From: a bacterium
GTDB lineage: Bacteria > Patescibacteriota > Gracilibacteria > Absconditabacterales > Absconditicoccaceae
DNA length: 5,791 nucleotides
NCBI GenBank assembly: GCA_020629735.1
Contig: JAHDCT010000074.1
Span: forward strand, 1 to 5,791
Direction of reading: 5' to 3'
The notes beneath the pieces were generated by a model. The model ran no database searches. It was not told the origin of the DNA and saw only the letters and a program-made list of their open reading frames with translations. Shown piece by piece: positions 1-5,791 of this stretch (positions are counted from its first letter, which is position 1; every line of letters begins with the position of its first letter). A program made the position numbers and the translations under genes.

Positions 1-1
1 G

Positions 2-790
2 AATATCTACCCAGGTCAGGCAAATATGCCAATGACACAAAAATGAAGAGCGCACTTTGTTAATATAGATGCGGGAAAAGCAAGAAATGAATTAGAGCAT
101 GTATTGATGTTGCTTAATGATACACCAAAAGAAAGTAAGATATATAAAGCGAGAGCAGCAATGATGGATATTGCGTATAGAAACAATAGAGTAAGTGATC
201 TCTTTAGTAAAATGGCAGCAGAGAAAATTTTTTGACCTGCAATTATATCAACAAATTCATGGGTATCTCCATTTCAACGTATGATGAAAGATCTATCATC
301 TCGTGGACTGGATGGGCTTATTCCTATTTGAGGGTGGCTAAATTTGTCGGAAGAACACTTAAAAGTAAAATTAAATCAGAAACAGATTAAAAAAATATTG
401 GAATTTATCGGTGAATCAGAACTTTTACGTGACAGAGTTTTTTCTATTGTGCTACCCAAAGAACTTGTCGAGGGAGAGACTCCATATCAGGGATTAACTT
501 TTTTTAATGAGTTGGAAAAAATAACCTCTTTAGCGATACTTGATTTGTCATGACAAAATATCGTCGGTGTACCAAGGAAGTTGCCTTCTAGTATTGAAGT
601 AGTGAAATTGCCTCAGTCGGTAAGAGCAACTGAAGAGAACCTTCGTCCTTTTCTTGATTATCCTAACTTAAGATGTCTTGAAATAGGACCTTTCAGTGAA
701 CATGAAAGAAACCATAGTGCTTACAATACTCTATTGTGAAAGCAAAAGTTAAAAAGATTGGTAATTGGTGAAGAAAATATAAAGAACTAA
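2..790 (+). CDS. LRR-like protein of unknown function, C-terminal part (UGA read as Gly)
   Basis: The frame is open from the left edge of the window to TAA at 788-790 when UGA is read as Gly, giving the last 262 residues; the start lies outside. In-frame UGA codons are at 44, 233, 329, 551 and 737. The first 115 or so residues are polar, probably helical, and match no family I recognise. The end is leucine-rich-repeat-like: SLAILDLSGQNIVGVP (about 176-191), then KLPSSIEVVKLPQSV (193-207), which resembles the LP-x-S-h pattern of bacterial LRRs, then YPNLRCLEIGPF (220-) and LKRLVIGEENI (250-). The spacing is irregular, so this is a degenerate LRR at best. LRRs usually mediate protein binding, so a recognition role is inference. 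No membrane segment is visible in this part. The gene is followed after 18 nt by the giant GNAT gene in the same frame, so the two are probably co-transcribed. A TTG at 344 is not the start, because the frame continues upstream through the UGA at 329. The gene call is secure; the family is not. Confidence 0.82.
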
Positions 791-3700
791 TTCTAAAAAT
801 TACCCTATATGAGCGATAAACTACAACCAGGAGCATTAAAGAAAGTAAAAGAGAACAACTTAAAAGCATTTGTAAGTGCGAGTCGTTCATCTTCTGTGGT
901 GAAGCAAGTAATGAGAGCTCGTATCAATGAAACCTTAGAAAAGAAGAAAAGAGATTATATCACTAATGGTGAGTTTGAGAAAATGTTAAATAATGTGCTA
1001 GATTTATCTGCAAAGCTGGAAGTATATGAGGTAAAAGACTTTTGGGATAGATTGGATGTACAAGTAAAGAGATTAGCTAAAGATGATAATTCAGATTTTC
1101 AGAGGGAATATACGTTTTTTTTGTTAAAGAACGAAAGGGTTCCTGAAGAAGAATACGTAAGTACGTTTAATAAAGCTGTGAACTGACTCGACTTATATAA
1201 ATATTACGAATTTATTTTAGATGGATGAATTAGCGTAAAGTATCAGGAAATTTATTTAGATCAATTACCAAAGATTCTTGCAAAATATGGAAAGGAAGAA
1301 GGTCACAAATTTTGAGCTCTTTTAGAAAAAGGCTATATAACAGAAGAAACCTATAACGAAGTAGTGGAGTGACTTTTATGAGAGTATCAGAAAAACAGAT
1401 ATAAAAGAAAATATGATGGGGCTGACTTTACTAACATAGTGATTGCTATTAAAGATTATGGAATAAAGCCAGAAGAGCACAAAGAAGATATAGAATTGGC
1501 TTTCGATAAGATATGTGAAACATGATATGTTAGTGCAGGTGATGTAGAGAAAATAATAACGATATTTGAATTTGATGTGATTGAGTTGAAATTACCTAAG
1601 AAAGGAGACGAAAACGAGGAACTAATATTGCATAGGCGCGAAAAACTTGAAATATTTTTCTGGAATTATTTCTCAAGACTCAATGACATTAGTGACTATA
1701 AGTTAGGCGAGTGATCTTACGATGATGACTTCGAAGCTATACTTAAGTTTGTTGACGAATGCAAAAGACGTAAAATATTCACCTTGCGCTGATGGAAGGT
1801 CCCTATTGCTATGATGAGAAAAAAGTATGAAATGACTAATGGAGTAGTAAAGAGTAATGAAGTTCGCAATTGACTTTATGACCTACACACACAGATTTGA
1901 TATTCAGTAAAAGCAGCATATACACGCGTTGATAATACAGAGAGGCTAGAAAATACTAAAAAACATTGGCAAGAATCAGATGGAGTATTGCTGCATAGTT
2001 TTCTTGAAAAAAGGTGTATGAGCGTTGTCGAACATGACAAAGATGGTCATATCGGTTCTGCGTTCTACAGTGAAATAATAGTTATTGTTAAAAATTTCAA
2101 GCGATTAAATACAGAATTATTTAAAGAATTATTTTTAAAGATATTGGATCACTTTAACTATCCAAATACATACGGAAGTAATGTGAAAGAATTTGTCGTG
2201 GAGGTGTGTGCTACGTGAGTAATCAAAAAATGAGAGAATGCTACGATAGATATAGAAGTTTTAAAACGATGTATAGCTAACCCAAACGCGAAACAAGTTG
2301 ACGAATTGATCGCAATCAACTATTTTGATGAAACTGAGCGTGAGATAGTAAGAGAAGCAGCAATGGATGGAATGAGGAAGAACTTAACTAATTTAGAAAC
2401 AAAAGAGGAAGTAGATTACAATTTTAAAGACAACAAATTGTTAAAAAAAGATTCTTTTCTGGAGTATAGTAAACGTGAATGGCTACGATGATTTAAAAAA
2501 CATGAGGAAGAAGAGATCGAGCCCTTATCAAATAAAATGCGATTACTCTATCAGAAACATCTAGAGTATTGACCAGAAATGGCAAAGAGATGTGTATTAG
2601 ATAAGTCATTTGCAAAGAGGATAGTTTTGGTGACAGAACAACTAGAGAAGCGGCCCTTTGAGTATCTTGAAAAGTTAAAGAGGCAAGATTTACTTAAGTG
2701 AAGTGTTGATTTTTTATACTCTTGTCTGGTAAAAGAAGATGATCAATCGATTCGACGTTTTTACGCGGATCATTTTTATCAAGGAAATGATGGAACATGT
2801 GTAAAAAAACTTATTGCTGACTTCGGTGAGAGAGCCGTATTCAAGTTCTTAGGTGATGGGAAGAGAGATCCTCATAATGCAGTACAGTCATATGATAAAA
2901 TCATGAAATTTTATAGAAAAGAATACGGTGTAAGAAAAAAGGACGAGTTCGTTGCTACCTTTATGGTCGAATCTGGTTGATCTGAAGTAGGATATGATGA
3001 GTTAAATGCATTCCTTGCTCAATATAAGACAACGCGACGTAAGAAGCTGAAAGAAGCAGTAGCACAGGACATTATTCCAAATGAAAGGTTTACCAAGAAT
3101 TGCAATTTACTTCTTCAGCGAGATGAAGAGAAAACGCTTCATAAAACACGTGCAAACTTTTTCCTTCTAGGAGATGTGCTTTATATTCTTGCCAAGAAGC
3201 CAGCCTTAGAGGCTATAGAAAATCTTCGCCATGGAGATGAGAGAGAGCAGAAAATTTACAAGTATTTTTCAGAATGAATCCTTTCTGCAAGAAAGAAAGA
3301 CATTAAAGCGATGATGCTCATGCGAGAAAATCCTAAGAAATTTCTAGGCTTACCTGATAAAGACGCTCCAGCGTTATTACACAATGCTCTTAAGCCATCA
3401 AACTGGGCACATTTCCCCCATCTTGATCTTAGTGAGAGAGAAATAGTTGAGTCAATCATACTCGGATATATTGACGAATTGAGCTACTTTCAACCGATGA
3501 AAATGACCTTTTTGACAGGGAAAGGGCATGCGCATTGAGTGGAGGGAGAATCTTCGAAAGAAGACCTTTACATTGAGTTTTTCCAAACAATGCCAAATGT
3601 TACTCTGGCATGAATGGTGAAAAAGTATAATGGAAGATTAAATCAATTTAGAAATGATCAGGAGTGATGAGAGCAGATGAGTTACAAGCAGGTGAGAAAA

Positions 3701-5791
3701 GATGTAACTCAGCTTCCAGAACAGCAGTTGAAGCGATTATTAGAAGAGGCGTGAATCGAAAAAAAGTCCGCAGAAGTGCATCCTAAAAGCTTCGTATGAG
3801 GATGGTATAACTGATTCAATTGTGATGCACTTGGTATGAGACATGGGAAGAAAGTTGTTATGATGTTTAATCCCTTCACAACAGATCTGTGTGTCTACCA
3901 AGGAGATTATCAGGAAGAGGTAGATAACCTAAGAGTGACTTCCCGGATGACGCTTAATGAAATAATAGGGTGACCATCTTTTAGGCGTCTATCGAGATTG
4001 ATAAAGAAAGGAAGAGATCCTAGAAATTATTTGCCAGATAATCATTTAGAACAAACGGAATCTTTAGAGCTCATGATAGACAATATTGAAGCATGAGCAA
4101 ATTATGCAAGAAAGTGTCGCATGTATAACGATAAGAGAAAAGAAATAGAGCAAATATACAGTTTGTTTCTTTCTGCCTATGTTCAAAAATATCCCGTTTC
4201 TCAGTGAGGAGTGCCTATTGAAAACACCAAAGCAACATACGGAAAAGGACATTCAAAAATTAAATTTAATTCGAAGGAAAAGGACAATGACACGTTTCCG
4301 ATTATGCCATGTAGTTATTCTGACAATGCATCAGTACTGTGAGGTGAATTAGAACTTCAGTGAGGAGAAGAAGTAATACCACCACGTAAGACAGGTATTC
4401 GTGAAATGGATATTGAAGATATGCTAAAAGTAATTCATCTAGAGCATAAAATATATCCTGAATGAGTGTCAGAGAATCCATTACTTATTCAGCAAGAAAT
4501 CTGTGCATCAATGATAAAGAATAAAGCTCAGAACAGAAAAAATCTTCACAAGTCAGTGTATGATAAAGACGGAAAAATGATCTGATATTCAATATGCTAC
4601 GAGGGAGTAGTTAATAAAGAAGAAAATGAGGCATGCGTATACATTAAAGATCTAGCAGTTGTGCCAGAAGAAAAAGGGGTGTGACTAGAATTAATGAGAA
4701 CGCAAATTAAAGAAATTAGAGAACAATATCCAGATCGCCCAATAGTAGCTGAACTAAGAGAAAATAGCTCATATAGAATCGTAAACGCATACATACACAA
4801 GTTTGGTTTAAGAGTAAGGGAAAAGAAGAAGGGAAAGTATGTATGAGGAGAGCGTTATTTTAAGGTAGTATTAGAACCTGGAGAGTAAAAAGACTACTTT
4901 CACCTTTGAAATAAAGACAACCTGTGTATAAACTACCGAAGTTGCTACTTCGGTAGTTTTTAGTAAAGAAAGAAGAGTTAAAAGTACACTAGTGAAATGA
5001 TGACTAGTATCTTTCTTAATTTTTATCTACATAGTAAAGAGTATGTCTGAGTCTGGTAAAACAATCCTCCGTTTTGATAATGTAACCTTTGCATATAACG
5101 ATGGAAAACACGTTATCTTAGAAGATGCAAGTTTTTCTGTGCGTGAGAATACAAAGATAACCATCATGGGGCAAAACGGTGCAGGAAAATCAACAATGTT
5201 TAAGTTGATCTTGTGAGAACTAAAGCCACGTGTTGGGAAAATTAACCTTGAGCAAGGAGCACATGTAGCAATCTCAAGACAGGTTATTCCAAGAGACCAA
5301 ATGGATATGACGGTAACCGAGTATTTCGCTACAGCCTTTCCTGAGAAAGACTATCAACTTGATAAAAAAGTAGAACAAGTGTTGCAAAAAGTAAATCTCC
5401 ATGCAGATGTAACTAAGTCTCTACGTACCTTTTCAGGTGGACAACAAGCAAGACTTCTTCTCGCACATGCCTTGATTCAAGAGCCAGATATTCTCCTTCT
5501 CGATGAACCAACAAATAATCTTGACGCAGCGGGAATCGGAGATCTTATTAGTTTCCTCCTAACCTATGAAAAGACCGTGATTGTAATTAGCCATGATGCT
5601 GACTTCCTAAATATGTTTACTGACTGAGTATTGTATCTTAACAAAGATCGCCTTCTTGTTGAACAATACCGAGGTGATTACTATGATGTAGTAGAGCAAA
5701 TCAAAGCACAAATTGAAAAGGAAAAGAAGCAGAATGCAAGAATGGAAAAGAAAATAAGTGACGCAAAAGATAAAATAAACTTCTTCTCGAA

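Overview
The window is AT-rich bacterial DNA that reads sensibly only if UGA is a sense codon. With the standard code it breaks into short ORFs that stop at TGA. If TGA is read as an amino acid, it becomes three long + strand genes with no in-frame TAA or TAG, 40 in-frame TGA codons in all. Two TGAs fall at positions where known families need a small residue, normally Gly: the G-x-G/A turn of a GNAT acetyltransferase (4682) and the Gly of the L-x-x-G-E-L segment after Walker A in an ABC ATPase (5214). TGG is still used for Trp. This is translation table 25 (UGA = Gly), known from Absconditabacteria (SR1) and Gracilibacteria (BD1-5/GN02) of the Patescibacteria/CPR. The window cannot tell these two apart.

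Layout: (1) 2-790, the C-terminal 262 residues of a protein with leucine-rich-repeat-like sequence at its end. (2) 809-4888, a 1,359-residue protein starting 18 nt after gene 1 stops, in the same frame. It is mostly charged and helical, has degenerate TPR/PPR-like repeat segments, an unrecognised Gly/Cys/Trp-containing block at about residues 985-1190, and a C-terminal GNAT acetyltransferase domain. (3) 4889-5042, an intergenic region with a strong intrinsic terminator and a weaker hairpin. (4) 5043 to the window end, the first nucleotide-binding domain and start of the linker of an ABC-F type ATPase.

Genes 1 and 2 look like one transcription unit closed by the terminator at 4930-4961. The ABC-F gene is a separate unit, probably a translation-factor-type ATPase unrelated to genes 1 and 2. 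The functions of genes 1 and 2 cannot be assigned from sequence alone. An acetyltransferase fused to a long repeat scaffold, beside an LRR-like protein, suggests protein-protein recognition coupled to acetylation, but that is inference. No RNA gene, CRISPR array or mobile element was seen.
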